Counted from the first letter of the stretch, positions 36,915 through 46,391 are shown. The stretch is 64,000 bases of DNA from Salinicola halophyticus (GCF_003206695.1 NZ_PZJN01000003.1:517323-581322); one strand, 5' to 3'. Numbers and translations are program-made. Notes: generated by a model not told the origin, from the sequence alone.

Positions 36915-37058
36915 AAAGTCGAAGTGAACGACCACGGCGGGAAAACCACGACGGCAGCCGGAATGGCCGAGTCAACAACAAGAAATCGGGCGCGACGTCC
37001 CCGGCTCAGCCCCAGCCTGCTATCATCCCCTCACGCAAATTCGTTCTTCGAAAGGCTC

Positions 37059-40000
37059 ATGTCGCACTACACACCGCTCACCCCGCCTCTGCCGACTGGC
37101 ACGCGCGAAACCCGCTATTGCCAACTGCCCCAGGGAAGCGCCATCGCGCTGACCTTGGCACGTCTGGCAGACGACGCCCCGCTTCTGGTGGTCACCCCGG
37201 ATACGGCTAGCGCCCAGCGTCTCGAAAGCAACCTGCGCTTCTTCGCCCGGGTGCCGGTGATGCCGTTCCCTGACTGGGAAACGCTGCCCTACGACAGCTT
37301 CTCGCCCCATCAGGACATCGTTTCCGAGCGCCTCAGAACGCTGCGGGAACTGCAGGAGGGCACCCAGGGCATCGTGCTGGTTTCGGTCAATACCCTGATG
37401 CAGCGCCTGCCGCCGCGGGAATACGTGGCCGGTCGCGTGCTGACGCTGGCCACGGGTGACCGACTCGATCGGGAAAGCTTTCGCGAGCGTCTTTCGCGGG
37501 CGGGCTACCGGGCGGTGGAAACCGTCTACGAACCCGGCGAGTACGCCATGCGGGGCTCGCTGATCGACCTCTTCCCCATGGGCACGAGCGCGCCGCTGCG
37601 CATCGACCTGTTCGACGACGAGATCGACACGCTCCGGCGCTTCGACCCGGACACCCAGCGCACCCAGGACAAGATCGAACGCATCGACCTGCTGCCGGCG
37701 CACGAGTACTCGCTGTCACGCTCGGCGATCGCCTGCTTTCGCGAAGGTTTCGAGACGCTGTTCGACGTCGATCCGCGGCAGTGCCCGCTGTATGTCGATG
37801 CGATCAAGGGCATCCCCTCTCCCGGACTCGAGCAGTACCTGCCGCTGTTCTTCGAGGAGACCGCCACGCTGTTCGAGCATCTAGGCAGCGAGACCCGCAT
37901 CGCCATGCTTCCCGACGTGTTCGAAGCCGCCGAGCACCACTGGGGTTCGATCGAGGGTCGCTACGAGAACCTTGGCGTCGATCCCACTCGCCCGCTGTTG
38001 CCGCCGGCGAAGGCGTTCGTGCCCGCGGCCGAAGTGTTCGCCGCGATCAAGCAGCACCCGCGTGTCGAATTCGTCACCGATCCGGAAACGCGTCACGCCA
38101 TCGCCAGCGCGACGCAGCCGCCCCCGGCGGTGGCGATCAATGCTCGGGCCCAACGCCCGCTGGCGACGCTGGAGACGTTCCTCGACGCCCACCGCGATCT
38201 GCGCGTTCTGTTCGTCGCCGAGTCTCGCGGGCGCCGAGAGGCGCTCGACGAAGCCCTGGCGCCGCTCCATCGGGATATGCCCCATATCGATGGCTGGCAG
38301 GATTTTCTGGACGGCGATCAGTCTTTCGCGATCGCCGAGGGCGCCCTGGACGAAGGGCTGTGGCTTGGCGATCCCAACGTCGCGATCGTCACCGAAACCG
38401 AACTCTACGGCGACGTAGTGCGCCAGACGCGTCGTCGCGCCAAGGTAACCGACGACAACGAACTGGCCGTGCGTCATCTCTCCGAATTACGCCCCGGGTC
38501 GCCGGTGGTGCACCAGCATCACGGCGTCGGCCGCTACATGGGGCTGGAAATGATCACTGCCGGCGGTCAGGCGGCAGAGTTCCTGGCGCTGGAGTACGCC
38601 GGCGGCGCCAAGCTCTACGTCCCGGTCGACAATCTGCAGCTCATTTCCCGCTATGCCGGCGCCAGCGACGAGCTCGCCCCGCTGCATAAACTGGGCTCGG
38701 ATACCTGGGACAAGGCCCGCAAGAAAGCCGCCGAGAAAATTCGCGACACCGCTGCCGAACTGCTCGATATCTACGCCCGCCGGGAAGCCAGAGAGGGTTT
38801 CGCCAGCGATATGCCCGGCGATGAGTATCTGCGCTTCGCGGCCAGCTTTCCATTCGAGGAGACGCCGGATCAGCACGCTGCCATCGAGGCGGTGATCGAC
38901 GACATGACCGCGCCGCGGCCGATGGATCGAGTCGTCTGCGGCGATGTCGGCTTCGGCAAGACCGAAGTCGCAATGCGCGCCGCGTTCCTCGCCGTCAATT
39001 CCGGCCGCCAGGTGGTGGTGCTGGTCCCCACCACCCTGCTGGCCCAGCAGCACTACGACAACTTCCGCGATCGTTTCGCCGACACCGCGGTGCAGATCGA
39101 GATGCTGTCTCGCTTCACCGGCGCCAAGGAAGAAACCGACGCGCTGAAGCGCATGGCCGAAGGTCGTGCCGATATCGTGATCGGCACGCACAAGCTGCTC
39201 TCCAGATCGGTCAAGCTCTCCAACCTGGGCTTGATGATCATCGACGAAGAGCACCGCTTCGGTGTCGCTCAGAAGGAGCGCCTCAAGCAGCTGCGTGCCG
39301 AGGTGGATATCCTGACGCTGACGGCAACGCCGATCCCGCGTACGCTCAACATGGCGATGAACGGCATTCGTGATCTATCGATCATCGCCACGCCGCCGGC
39401 GCGCCGGCTGTCGGTCAAGACGTTCGTCCAGCAGCGCAACGAGCCGGTGGTCAAGGAAGCGCTGCTGCGTGAAATCCTGCGTGGCGGTCAGGTCTACTTT
39501 CTGCACAACGAGGTCAGATCGATCGAGGCCAGCGCCGAGAAGATTCGAGAGCTGGTGCCCGAGGCCCGCGTCGGCGTTGCCCACGGTCAGCTTCCCGAAC
39601 GGGCGCTGGAGCGGGTGATGTCCGACTTCTACCACAAGCGCTTCAACGTGCTGATGTGTTCGACCATCATCGAAACCGGCATCGACGTTCCCAGTGCCAA
39701 TACCATCATCATCGAGCGAGCCGACAAGTTCGGTCTGGCCCAGCTGCACCAGCTGCGCGGCCGCGTCGGGCGCAGCCACCATCAGGCCTATGCCTATCTG
39801 CTGACCCCTCCGCCCAAGGCCATGACCCGGGATGCGATCAAGCGACTCGAGGCCATCACCCAGAGCGACGATCTCGGCGCCGGTTTCACGCTCGCCAGTC
39901 ACGACATGGAAATTCGCGGTGCGGGCGAGCTGCTCGGCGACGAGCAGAGCGGCCAGATGGAAACCGTCGGCTACAGCCTTTACATGCAGATGCTGGACCG

Positions 40001-40508
40001 CGCGGTCAAGGCGATCCGCGCGGGCAAGACCCCCAATATCGAAGCTCCGCTCGACGAAGGCACCGAGATCAGCCTCAATCTGCCGGCGCTGATTCCGGAC
40101 GACTACCTGCCGGACATCCAGCAGCGCCTGATCATGTACAAGCGCATCAGCAGTGCGGCTGACGAAGGCGCGCTCAAGGAGCTGCAGGTGGAGATGATCG
40201 ATCGCTTCGGCCTGCTCCCGCCGCCGCTCAAGACGCTGTTCCGACAGACCCGACTGCGCCAGCGTGCCGAACGGCTCGGCATCGCCAAGCTCGAAGCCGG
40301 AGCCGAGCGCGGCCGGGTGATTTTCGGCCCGGACCCGCAGGTCGACCCGATGACGCTGGTCGAACTGATCCAGCGCCATCCCGGCGAGTACAAGCTCGAC
40401 GGCGCCGACACGCTACGCTTCCATGGCGACATGGAGAAAGCAGAAGATCGCCTCAAGCGTATCGACGGGTTGCTGGAAACCCTCAACCGCAGAGCCAAGG
40501 CGGCCTGA
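37059..40508 (+). CDS. mfd: Transcription-repair coupling factor Mfd
   Basis: Mfd removes RNA polymerase stalled at DNA damage and recruits UvrA. The 1149-residue protein has an N-terminal UvrB-like region (about 1-340), an RNA-polymerase interaction domain around 480-550 (GSPVVHQHHGVGRYMGLE), a RecG-like translocase with CGDVGFGKTEVAMRAA (Walker A), IIDEEHRFGV (Walker B), TATPIPRTL and RVGRSHHQAYAYLL, and a C-terminal TRCF domain. ATG 37059 follows AAAGG and gives the normal length; 45 upstream codons of the open frame were rejected as leader. It is divergent from gap, as in Pseudomonas, and ends in a strong terminator. Confidence 0.97.
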   Translation: MSHYTPLTPPLPTGTRETRYCQLPQGSAIALTLARLADDAPLLVVTPDTASAQRLESNLRFFARVPVMPFPDWETLPYDSFSPHQDIVSERLRTLRELQEGTQGIVLVSVNTLMQRLPPREYVAGRVLTLATGDRLDRESFRERLSRAGYRAVETVYEPGEYAMRGSLIDLFPMGTSAPLRIDLFDDEIDTLRRFDPDTQRTQDKIERIDLLPAHEYSLSRSAIACFREGFETLFDVDPRQCPLYVDAIKGIPSPGLEQYLPLFFEETATLFEHLGSETRIAMLPDVFEAAEHHWGSIEGRYENLGVDPTRPLLPPAKAFVPAAEVFAAIKQHPRVEFVTDPETRHAIASATQPPPAVAINARAQRPLATLETFLDAHRDLRVLFVAESRGRREALDEALAPLHRDMPHIDGWQDFLDGDQSFAIAEGALDEGLWLGDPNVAIVTETELYGDVVRQTRRRAKVTDDNELAVRHLSELRPGSPVVHQHHGVGRYMGLEMITAGGQAAEFLALEYAGGAKLYVPVDNLQLISRYAGASDELAPLHKLGSDTWDKARKKAAEKIRDTAAELLDIYARREAREGFASDMPGDEYLRFAASFPFEETPDQHAAIEAVIDDMTAPRPMDRVVCGDVGFGKTEVAMRAAFLAVNSGRQVVVLVPTTLLAQQHYDNFRDRFADTAVQIEMLSRFTGAKEETDALKRMAEGRADIVIGTHKLLSRSVKLSNLGLMIIDEEHRFGVAQKERLKQLRAEVDILTLTATPIPRTLNMAMNGIRDLSIIATPPARRLSVKTFVQQRNEPVVKEALLREILRGGQVYFLHNEVRSIEASAEKIRELVPEARVGVAHGQLPERALERVMSDFYHKRFNVLMCSTIIETGIDVPSANTIIIERADKFGLAQLHQLRGRVGRSHHQAYAYLLTPPPKAMTRDAIKRLEAITQSDDLGAGFTLASHDMEIRGAGELLGDEQSGQMETVGYSLYMQMLDRAVKAIRAGKTPNIEAPLDEGTEISLNLPALIPDDYLPDIQQRLIMYKRISSAADEGALKELQVEMIDRFGLLPPPLKTLFRQTRLRQRAERLGIAKLEAGAERGRVIFGPDPQVDPMTLVELIQRHPGEYKLDGADTLRFHGDMEKAEDRLKRIDGLLETLNRRAKAA

Positions 40509-40532
40509 AGCGTCACTACGGGGCACCATTAG

Positions 40533-40562
40533 AAAGCCAGCGATCGTATCGCTGGTTTTTTT
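40533..40562 (+). terminator. Rho-independent terminator of mfd
   Basis: The stem CCAGCGAT / ATCGCTGG with a 3-nt loop is followed by seven T residues, starting 25 nt after the mfd stop. A second small hairpin, CGGCC-TTTTA-CGGCCG-like, follows at about 40567. Confidence 0.88.
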
Positions 40563-40617
40563 ATCGCGGCCTTTTACGGCCGAAATCCGGACTCGTCTAC
40601 CTGCCCCGAATCCGGGC

Positions 40618-41739
40618 CTATGCCGCCGTCAGCCGAATCCGGGTGATCTCCGCTGGTGCGCCAAAGCGCATCGGCGGCCCCCAATATCCGGTACCGCGAC
40701 TGGTATAGATCCACATCCGACCCTCCTTGCCCAGCCCCGCCAGGAATCGGTTGGCGCGTCGGGCCAGCAGGCTCCACGGCCACAGCTGACCGCCATGGGT
40801 GTGACCGGAAAGCTGGAGGTCGAATCCCGCCTCCGCGGCCTGGGGGGCTGAATTGGGCTGATGTGCCAGCAATATCCGCGTCATGCCCGTGGGAATATCC
40901 CGGGCGGCCGCCGCGGGATCACTTCGATGACTGGCGACATAATAACCCGCCGACAGATCCGTGATACCGGCGACGGCCAGTGCCGCGCCGTCATGCTCGA
41001 CATAGTCGGATTCGTTGATCAGTACGCGCATTCCCAGCCGTCGAAACGCCGCGATCCACGCCTCCGCTTCACTGTAGTACTCGTGGTTGCCGGTCACGCA
41101 GAAAGTGCCGTGCCGCGCGTTCAAGCTCGCCAATGGCGCCACGTCATTCTCCAGCTCCGCCACACGGCCATCGGTCAGATCGCCGGTGATCGCGACCAGA
41201 TCGGGCGCCAGCGAATTGACCCGTTCGACAATACGCTGCAGGTGGTTGCGCTTGATCGTCGGACCGACGTGCAAGTCACTGAGCTGAACGATGACGAATC
41301 CCTCCAGCGCGGGCGGAAGATCGGCCAGCGGCACCGATATCTCGACCGTGCGCGGCACCCGCCTCGCCTGCCACAGGGCATAGCCGGAGAGCAGAAGCGT
41401 CGCCGCCAGCACGACCCAGACGCTGACGTGAACCGTCAGCGCCGATAAAGCGGCGACCAGACTCCAGCCAACCAGCAGAATGTCGCGCAACAGCGTGAGC
41501 TGAAGCAGAAACGAGAACACGCCGGCCATCAGTGCCACGGGCCACGCCAGCCAGCGCCCGTTGAGCCAGGTCACTCTCACCACCAGCGGAATCATGATGG
41601 CGCTGGCCAGCAAATAGCCGCCGCCGACCAGCCAGCCCCAGACTCCCGCCGACAGGTCCGGCAGCAACCGCCAGCCAATGTAGCCGTGAAGCACCAGCAG
41701 GAGCAGTCGCAACCGCAGAAAGGATCGGTGATGTCGCAA
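40618..41739 (-). CDS. Membrane-anchored metallophosphoesterase (YkuE-like)
   Basis: The 373-residue protein has four or five N-terminal hydrophobic helices (to about residue 125) and a calcineurin-like phosphoesterase domain with SDLHVG, GDLTDG, GNHEYY and GHTHGGQ, so the full two-metal site is present. The domain probably faces the cytoplasm or periplasm near the membrane; the substrate is unknown. Related proteins such as YkuE and YpbG are poorly characterised. The longest frame starts with TTG at 41739; AAGGA lies 10 nt upstream, but the true start is uncertain. It faces mfd and is divergent from the next gene. Confidence 0.85.
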   Translation of the reverse strand: MRHHRSFLRLRLLLLVLHGYIGWRLLPDLSAGVWGWLVGGGYLLASAIMIPLVVRVTWLNGRWLAWPVALMAGVFSFLLQLTLLRDILLVGWSLVAALSALTVHVSVWVVLAATLLLSGYALWQARRVPRTVEISVPLADLPPALEGFVIVQLSDLHVGPTIKRNHLQRIVERVNSLAPDLVAITGDLTDGRVAELENDVAPLASLNARHGTFCVTGNHEYYSEAEAWIAAFRRLGMRVLINESDYVEHDGAALAVAGITDLSAGYYVASHRSDPAAAARDIPTGMTRILLAHQPNSAPQAAEAGFDLQLSGHTHGGQLWPWSLLARRANRFLAGLGKEGRMWIYTSRGTGYWGPPMRFGAPAEITRIRLTAA

Positions 41740-42015
41740 GCTCAGGCATTCCTTGTATCAAAAGGGCAAAGTATCAAAAGGGCGAAAAATCAGGCATGCC
41801 GGAATCCGTTGGGCCGGCCCGTGCCTCAACCAGGAAAGCGCTGAGTCATTCGACGAGCGGCGTCGATCGCAAGGCGATGTCTCGGCGAGGCCGAAGCGGC
41901 TCTCCAAAATAGCCGTCGGTGGCGTTGGCCGCAACGCCGGGCGTTGCGCTATCCTCCATGGCCGCGGTGGCGACCCGTGCCACCGCGATTTCACCTGCCT
42001 GGAGCCGATGTCCGC

Positions 42016-43671
42016 ATGAGCTATGCCACTGGCCTTTCGCGCCTACCGTTACGCAACGCCGCTTTCATCGCCAGCCTCTGCCTGCTGGTCGTTTCCGTGA
42101 TTGGGCTAGCATTTTCATCGAACTGGTGGTGGGGCATCGTCGTCTTCGGCGGTCTTTCATGGCTCGGGTTTCACGATACCCGTCAGAAACGCCGCACCGT
42201 CAGCCGCAACTATCCAATTCTGGCCCACTGCCGCTACATCCTCGAATCGATCGGCCCCGAAATTCGTCAATACTTTATCCAGTCCGATCTCGACGAGCGC
42301 CCGTTCTCCCGGGAACAGCGCGCCGTGGTCTATCAGCGGGCCAAGAACGAGAGCGACAAGAAGCCGTTCGGGTCACTGAGAGACATGTACGCCCCGGGCC
42401 ACGAATGGATCAACCATTCTCTACGACCTGCCCACATCGACGACAGCGACTTCCGCGTCCAGATCGGTGGCAGCCTTTGCAGCCAGCCCTACTCCGCCAG
42501 CGTGTTCAATGTCTCGGCGATGAGTTTCGGCTCGCTTTCCGGCAATGCCATCGAGTCGCTCAACGCTGGCGCCCGCAAAGGCCGGTTCTATCATGATACC
42601 GGCGAAGGTTCGATCTCCCGCTATCACCGGATTCACGGCGGAGATCTGGTGTGGGAGATTGGCTCCGGCTACTTCGGTTGCCGCCATGACGACGGCAGCT
42701 TCAACGAAGAGCGCTTCGCCGCCAACGCCCGCGACGAACAGGTCAAGATGATCGAGATCAAGCTATCGCAGGGCGCGAAACCGGGCCACGGCGGCATCCT
42801 GCCCGCCGCCAAGGTGACCGCCGAGATCGCCGAGGCGCGCGAAGTGCCGGTAGGTGAAGACGTGGTCTCTCCGGCCGGCCACAGCGCCTTCTCCACACCG
42901 CTGGAGCTGATGGCATTCATCGGCCGGCTGCGCGAGCTCTCCGGCGGCAAGCCGGTGGGCTTCAAGCTGTCGATCGGCCACCCGTGGGAGTGGTTCGCGA
43001 TGGTCAAGGCGATGCGCGAGACCGGCCAGCGACCCGACTTCATCGTCGTCGACGGTGGCGAAGGCGGTACGGGTGCGGCGCCGCTTGAGTTCATCAACCG
43101 TCTGGGCGTGCCGCTGACGGAGGCCCTGATGCTGGTGCACAACACGCTGGTCGGCGCCGGCCTGCGCGAGGAGATCAAGATCGGCGCCGCCGGCAAGATC
43201 ACCTCCGGCTTCAACATCGCCCGCACTATGGCGCTGGGCGCCGACTGGTGCAACGCCGCGCGCGGCTTCATGTTCTCGCTGGGCTGCATTCAGGCACTCA
43301 ACTGCCACTCCGACAAGTGCCCCAGCGGCGTGGCGACCCAGGATCCCAGTCGTAGTCGTCACCTGGACGTCGCCGACAAGTCCGAGCGGGTCTACAACTT
43401 CCATCACAACACGCTCAAGGGGCTGGCCGAGATGCTGGCCGCTGCCGGCCTTCAACATCCATCGGAACTGGGCCCGGAGCATATCATTCGCCGCGTTTCC
43501 GCCGACGAGATCCAGTCCTACGACAAGCTGTTCACCTTCCTGCAGCCGGACGAACTGCTCAACGGCAACAGTCAGCACACGGTGTTCCAGAACTACTGGG
43601 AAGAAGCGCGTTCGGACTCCTTTCTGCCCCCGGCCCAGCTCGCCGAGCTACGCTTGACCAAACTGCGCTGA
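42016..43671 (+). CDS. Glutamate-synthase-like FMN/Fe-S membrane protein
   Basis: The 551-residue protein has two N-terminal membrane helices (about 10-50) and a domain like the FMN-binding synthase domain of glutamate synthase, with FNVSAMSFGSLSGNAI, GGEGGTGAAP and the Cys cluster CIQALNCHSDKCPSG that in GltB holds a 3Fe-4S centre. It lacks the glutaminase domain and the C-terminal beta-helix, so it cannot use glutamine in the usual way. Such stand-alone proteins are widespread but their reaction is not established. GGAG 11 nt before ATG 42016 is a distant ribosome-binding site. It stands alone between a divergent phosphoesterase and a convergent CDF gene. Confidence 0.85.
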   Translation: MSYATGLSRLPLRNAAFIASLCLLVVSVIGLAFSSNWWWGIVVFGGLSWLGFHDTRQKRRTVSRNYPILAHCRYILESIGPEIRQYFIQSDLDERPFSREQRAVVYQRAKNESDKKPFGSLRDMYAPGHEWINHSLRPAHIDDSDFRVQIGGSLCSQPYSASVFNVSAMSFGSLSGNAIESLNAGARKGRFYHDTGEGSISRYHRIHGGDLVWEIGSGYFGCRHDDGSFNEERFAANARDEQVKMIEIKLSQGAKPGHGGILPAAKVTAEIAEAREVPVGEDVVSPAGHSAFSTPLELMAFIGRLRELSGGKPVGFKLSIGHPWEWFAMVKAMRETGQRPDFIVVDGGEGGTGAAPLEFINRLGVPLTEALMLVHNTLVGAGLREEIKIGAAGKITSGFNIARTMALGADWCNAARGFMFSLGCIQALNCHSDKCPSGVATQDPSRSRHLDVADKSERVYNFHHNTLKGLAEMLAAAGLQHPSELGPEHIIRRVSADEIQSYDKLFTFLQPDELLNGNSQHTVFQNYWEEARSDSFLPPAQLAELRLTKLR

Positions 43672-43699
43672 GCGGGCGGTACGGCGTGAAGACACGGGG

Positions 43700-44644
43700 T
43701 CAGGATTCGGCAATACCGTGACCGGCGCTGGGCGCGGCCCAGCGCTCTTCCGCAGTGAACAGCGTCTCGACGATCACCGGTGCCGACACTTCACGTACCC
43801 TGGCGTCGAGCGTGGCCCGCCACTCATCCGCCTGCCGGATGGTCAACGGGTGGGCCTCGTCGAGCACCACATGCACGGTGACATAGAGCAGCCTGCCCGG
43901 CCGTACCATGCGGACATAGACGGCCCGCGTGGGAAGCGGCGCCAACGCCCCGAAAATCGACGCCCGCACGGGATCGACCAAGGCCGATCGCGGAGACCGA
44001 TTCAACAGCTCCAGAATCGCGGTCCTGGCCACGCGCACCGGTACCCCCAGGCACAGCAGCACGACGGCGATGACCAGCCAGGCATCCACGTAGGGCACGA
44101 TGGCATGCCAGCCAAGCGCCCGAGCCACGGGAATCAGGCAGAAAGCCAACAGCACCGCCGCCGAGATCAGGGCGTTGACCCGCCAGTTCTCGATATCGGC
44201 TTCCAGCAACGGACTGCGGACATGACCACTGACTCGACGCAGCACGAGAGCCGTCAGCGTACAGGCCGCCGTCGCCAGAGCGGCGTAGAAGATGGAGATA
44301 CCCGCGGCGATGGTGTTGCCGCCGGTGAGCAGTGCGGTGACGGAATTGAACAGCGCCAGGGCGGAGACGCCCAGCATCAGCAGGCCCTTGCAGGCGTTGA
44401 CCATTGATTCAAAATAGCCATAGCCGAAGGGATAGGTGTCATCGTCCGGTGCGATAACCAGCCGCCCGACCCGCAGCGTGAACAGCCCGACCACGGCGTA
44501 GATCGCATTGAACAGGCCATCGAGCAGGATCGCCTGAGAAGCGGACAGCACCGAAACCGTCAACGCCACCGCGCCAATGGCCGCAGCCACGGCCGTCGAC
44601 AGGCGAAGCGCACCGCTTTCGGTCTTTGGCCAGCCAGTCGCCAT
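43700..44644 (-). CDS. Cation diffusion facilitator-family protein with atypical metal site
   Basis: The 314-residue protein has six hydrophobic segments and the CDF fold landmarks FGYGYFES (usually FGHGKxE) and a cytoplasmic C-terminal domain after about residue 205. The TM2 and TM5 metal motifs are changed: Asp42xxxAsn46 instead of DxxxD, and by alignment on the preceding EAD, Asn153xxxAsn157 instead of HxxxD. It may carry another ion or have lost Zn transport. ATG 44644 follows GGAGGG by 6 nt; a longer frame was rejected. It is monocistronic, convergent with the glutamate-synthase-like gene. Confidence 0.82.
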   Translation of the reverse strand: MATGWPKTESGALRLSTAVAAAIGAVALTVSVLSASQAILLDGLFNAIYAVVGLFTLRVGRLVIAPDDDTYPFGYGYFESMVNACKGLLMLGVSALALFNSVTALLTGGNTIAAGISIFYAALATAACTLTALVLRRVSGHVRSPLLEADIENWRVNALISAAVLLAFCLIPVARALGWHAIVPYVDAWLVIAVVLLCLGVPVRVARTAILELLNRSPRSALVDPVRASIFGALAPLPTRAVYVRMVRPGRLLYVTVHVVLDEAHPLTIRQADEWRATLDARVREVSAPVIVETLFTAEERWAAPSAGHGIAES

Positions 44645-44784
44645 CAGTGTCCCTCCAGAATTGACCGCGACCCACGTCGCGCACCGTCGAACCGTCAGTG
44701 AACGTAGAACCCGCAGCGACGCTCGCGATCTGTATAATGCCGCCCAACGACGCTCACCCTTTCGCTGCAGGAGCCGCAAGCTCG

Positions 44785-44946
44785 ATGGCCAACTTTGCCT
44801 GGATAATCTCGATGCTCGCGATGACCATCGCCTTCCCCACGTTCTTCATCTTCAGCGCTACACGCCGGCGCGGCCTGCTGACGATCGCGCTGACATCGGT
44901 TGTCATCGCGGTGATCGCGGCGCTGATCGCAGGTCTGGCGCTGTAG
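44785..44946 (+). CDS. Small hydrophobic membrane protein, unknown function
   Basis: This 53-residue frame has two predicted membrane helices (about 3-24 and 31-53) joined by TRRRG, which should face the cytoplasm. GGAG lies 11 nt before the ATG and TATAAT is present at 44733-44738, though without a matching -35. The longer in-frame start at 44698 would overlap that box. I do not recognise a family. It sits divergent from the CDF gene and convergent with the aldolase gene. Confidence 0.6.
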   Translation: MANFAWIISMLAMTIAFPTFFIFSATRRRGLLTIALTSVVIAVIAALIAGLAL

Positions 44947-44997
44947 GATCGCCGGACTGGCCTTTTGCAGCGCGGGTCTGGCGCTGCGGGGTGGCGC

Positions 44998-45837
44998 TCA
45001 GTCAGCGTAATCCGGGGCGACACGTTCGAGACGACGGCGCACGCTAGCCAGGTGAAGCCGGGCACTTTCGGGGTCTTCCAGTCGCATCTGTGCCGCCGTG
45101 GTGGCCGCGACGGCCGGATCCACCGCCAGCACTTCCCGGCCGGAACTCATCGCCTTGAGCTGCACTTCCGCGGCGCGCTCCAGAAAATAGAGATCGTCCC
45201 AGGCCTCGGCGATCGTCGGCGCCGTGACGATCACGCCATGATGGCGCAGGAACACCACATCGGCATCGCCCATGGCAGCGGCAATTCGATCGCCCTCCGC
45301 GCTATCCAGCGCGAGGCCATTATAGTGGTCGTCCACCACGCTACGACCATAGAACTTGAGTGCAGTCTGGCCCGCCCACAGCAGCGGCTCGCCAGCCGTC
45401 ATGGTCAACGCCGTGGCATTGGGCATGTGGGTGTGAAACGCCGACCGCGCGCCGGGCTTGTTGAGATGCAACCGCGCGTGAATATGGAACGCCGTCGCCT
45501 CGGGCGCCCCCTCCCCGGAGAGCACCCGCCCCGCGAAATCGCAGATCAGCAGACTCGAAGCCGTGATCTCTTCGAACGCCAGCCCGTAGGGATTGACCAG
45601 GAAGCGATCGTTCCATCCCGGCACCATCACCGAGAAGTGATTGCAGATCCCTTCTCCCATGCCCAGGGCAGCAGCCATCCGGAAACAGGCGGCGAGATCC
45701 CGCCGCGCCTCGCGAATCGCTTCACTATCCAGTGACCGGTGATCGAGCGTCGTGCTAGCGCAAGCTTCCGACGCCGTGCTAGCGGAAGCATCCGACATGG
45801 TACCGGCCGAGATCGGCGTCGTTAACGGCTGAGCCAT
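44998..45837 (-). CDS. Class II aldolase/adducin-family protein
   Basis: The 279-residue protein is related to L-fuculose-phosphate aldolase and adducin head domains. It has the phosphate-binding GICNHFSV stretch, zinc-ligand candidates in AFHTHMPNAT and RHHGVIV, and an acidic residue in the family position. The substrate is unknown and no sugar-phosphate genes lie nearby. The first 35 residues are Ser/Ala/Thr-rich and contain an 8-residue duplication from a 24-bp repeat. ATG 45837 has GGAG 8 nt upstream; a second ATG at 45798 has none. Confidence 0.88.
   Translation of the reverse strand: MAQPLTTPISAGTMSDASASTASEACASTTLDHRSLDSEAIREARRDLAACFRMAAALGMGEGICNHFSVMVPGWNDRFLVNPYGLAFEEITASSLLICDFAGRVLSGEGAPEATAFHIHARLHLNKPGARSAFHTHMPNATALTMTAGEPLLWAGQTALKFYGRSVVDDHYNGLALDSAEGDRIAAAMGDADVVFLRHHGVIVTAPTIAEAWDDLYFLERAAEVQLKAMSSGREVLAVDPAVAATTAAQMRLEDPESARLHLASVRRRLERVAPDYAD
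45751..45798 (-). repeat. 24-bp tandem duplication in the aldolase N-terminus
   Basis: Units 45751-45774 and 45775-45798 differ at a few positions and encode SDASASTA and SEACASTT-like octapeptides. The frame is kept and the duplication lies in the disordered N-terminal tail, so it should be tolerated. Confidence 0.75.
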
Positions 45838-45932
45838 CGCAGGGTCTCCGGGAGGAGTAGGATCGAATCAATTGGAGGGAAATCATTTCGAGGACGGAAC
45901 CGGACTCGCTGGTCCCGTCGGATGTCATGAAG

Positions 45933-46175
45933 CTAGTGTACGGTCGCCAATTCGGCTTCCGACGACTCCTCTTCATCACCTTCCCACAGGTGAGTGCGGG
46001 TAATCGCATGATCGAGCATTTCGCGGGCCACCTCGAAGCGATTGCGGCGCAGCAGCTCGACGGCCTCTTCGGAAAAGCGGATCGACACGAGCGGCTCGCC
46101 GGTCGCTTCCGCCGGCCGCAGCACCACTTCCCCATTGGCAAGTTCGACGATTTCCAGAATCGCGGTATCGGACAC
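45933..46175 (-). CDS. Small acidic conserved-looking protein
   Basis: The 80-residue product starts (GTG) SDTAILEIVELANGEVVLRPA, contains VSIRFSEEAVELLRRNRFEVAREMLDHAI, and has a very acidic tail (EGDEEESSEAE). GAGAGG stands 6 nt before the GTG. A similar small gene lies near topA in Pseudomonas, as I recall it. Function is unknown. It is preceded by two TTTCGTTCT repeats in its promoter region. Confidence 0.8.
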   Translation of the reverse strand: MSDTAILEIVELANGEVVLRPAEATGEPLVSIRFSEEAVELLRRNRFEVAREMLDHAITRTHLWEGDEEESSEAELATVH

Positions 46176-46189
46176 GACTGACCTCTCTC

Positions 46190-46213
46190 TTTCGTTCTGT
46201 GCTGTTTCGTTCT
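46190..46213. repeat. TTTCGTTCT direct repeat upstream of the small acidic gene
   Basis: TTTCGTTCT occurs at 46190-46198 and 46205-46213, a 15-bp period, then TAGA follows. The pair resembles the TTCGTTCTGC pair upstream of the Trm112-kdsB genes (14655-14680, minus strand). Chance is possible. Confidence 0.5.
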
Positions 46214-46318
46214 AGACAAATTCGTTGCGTACTATTCGGTCCGCGCGTTGCTCAGCGAGCGTTGGCAGTCAAACACCGATCTATTGGCCGTCACGAATCG
46301 GGCAAAAGGCGAGACCAA

Positions 46319-46351
46319 TAAAAAACGACCAGAGCCTGAGCCCCGGTCGTT
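46319..46351 (-). terminator. Rho-independent terminator of topA-DUF6586
   Basis: On the minus strand AACGACC and GGTCGTT flank a 14-nt GC-rich loop and are followed by a T-rich run. It lies about 40 nt after the DUF6586 stop codon and before the small acidic gene, marking an operon end. Confidence 0.75.
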
Positions 46352-46391
46352 ATCATCTATCGATCAGACTAGCACGACCGCCCCGCGCCGG

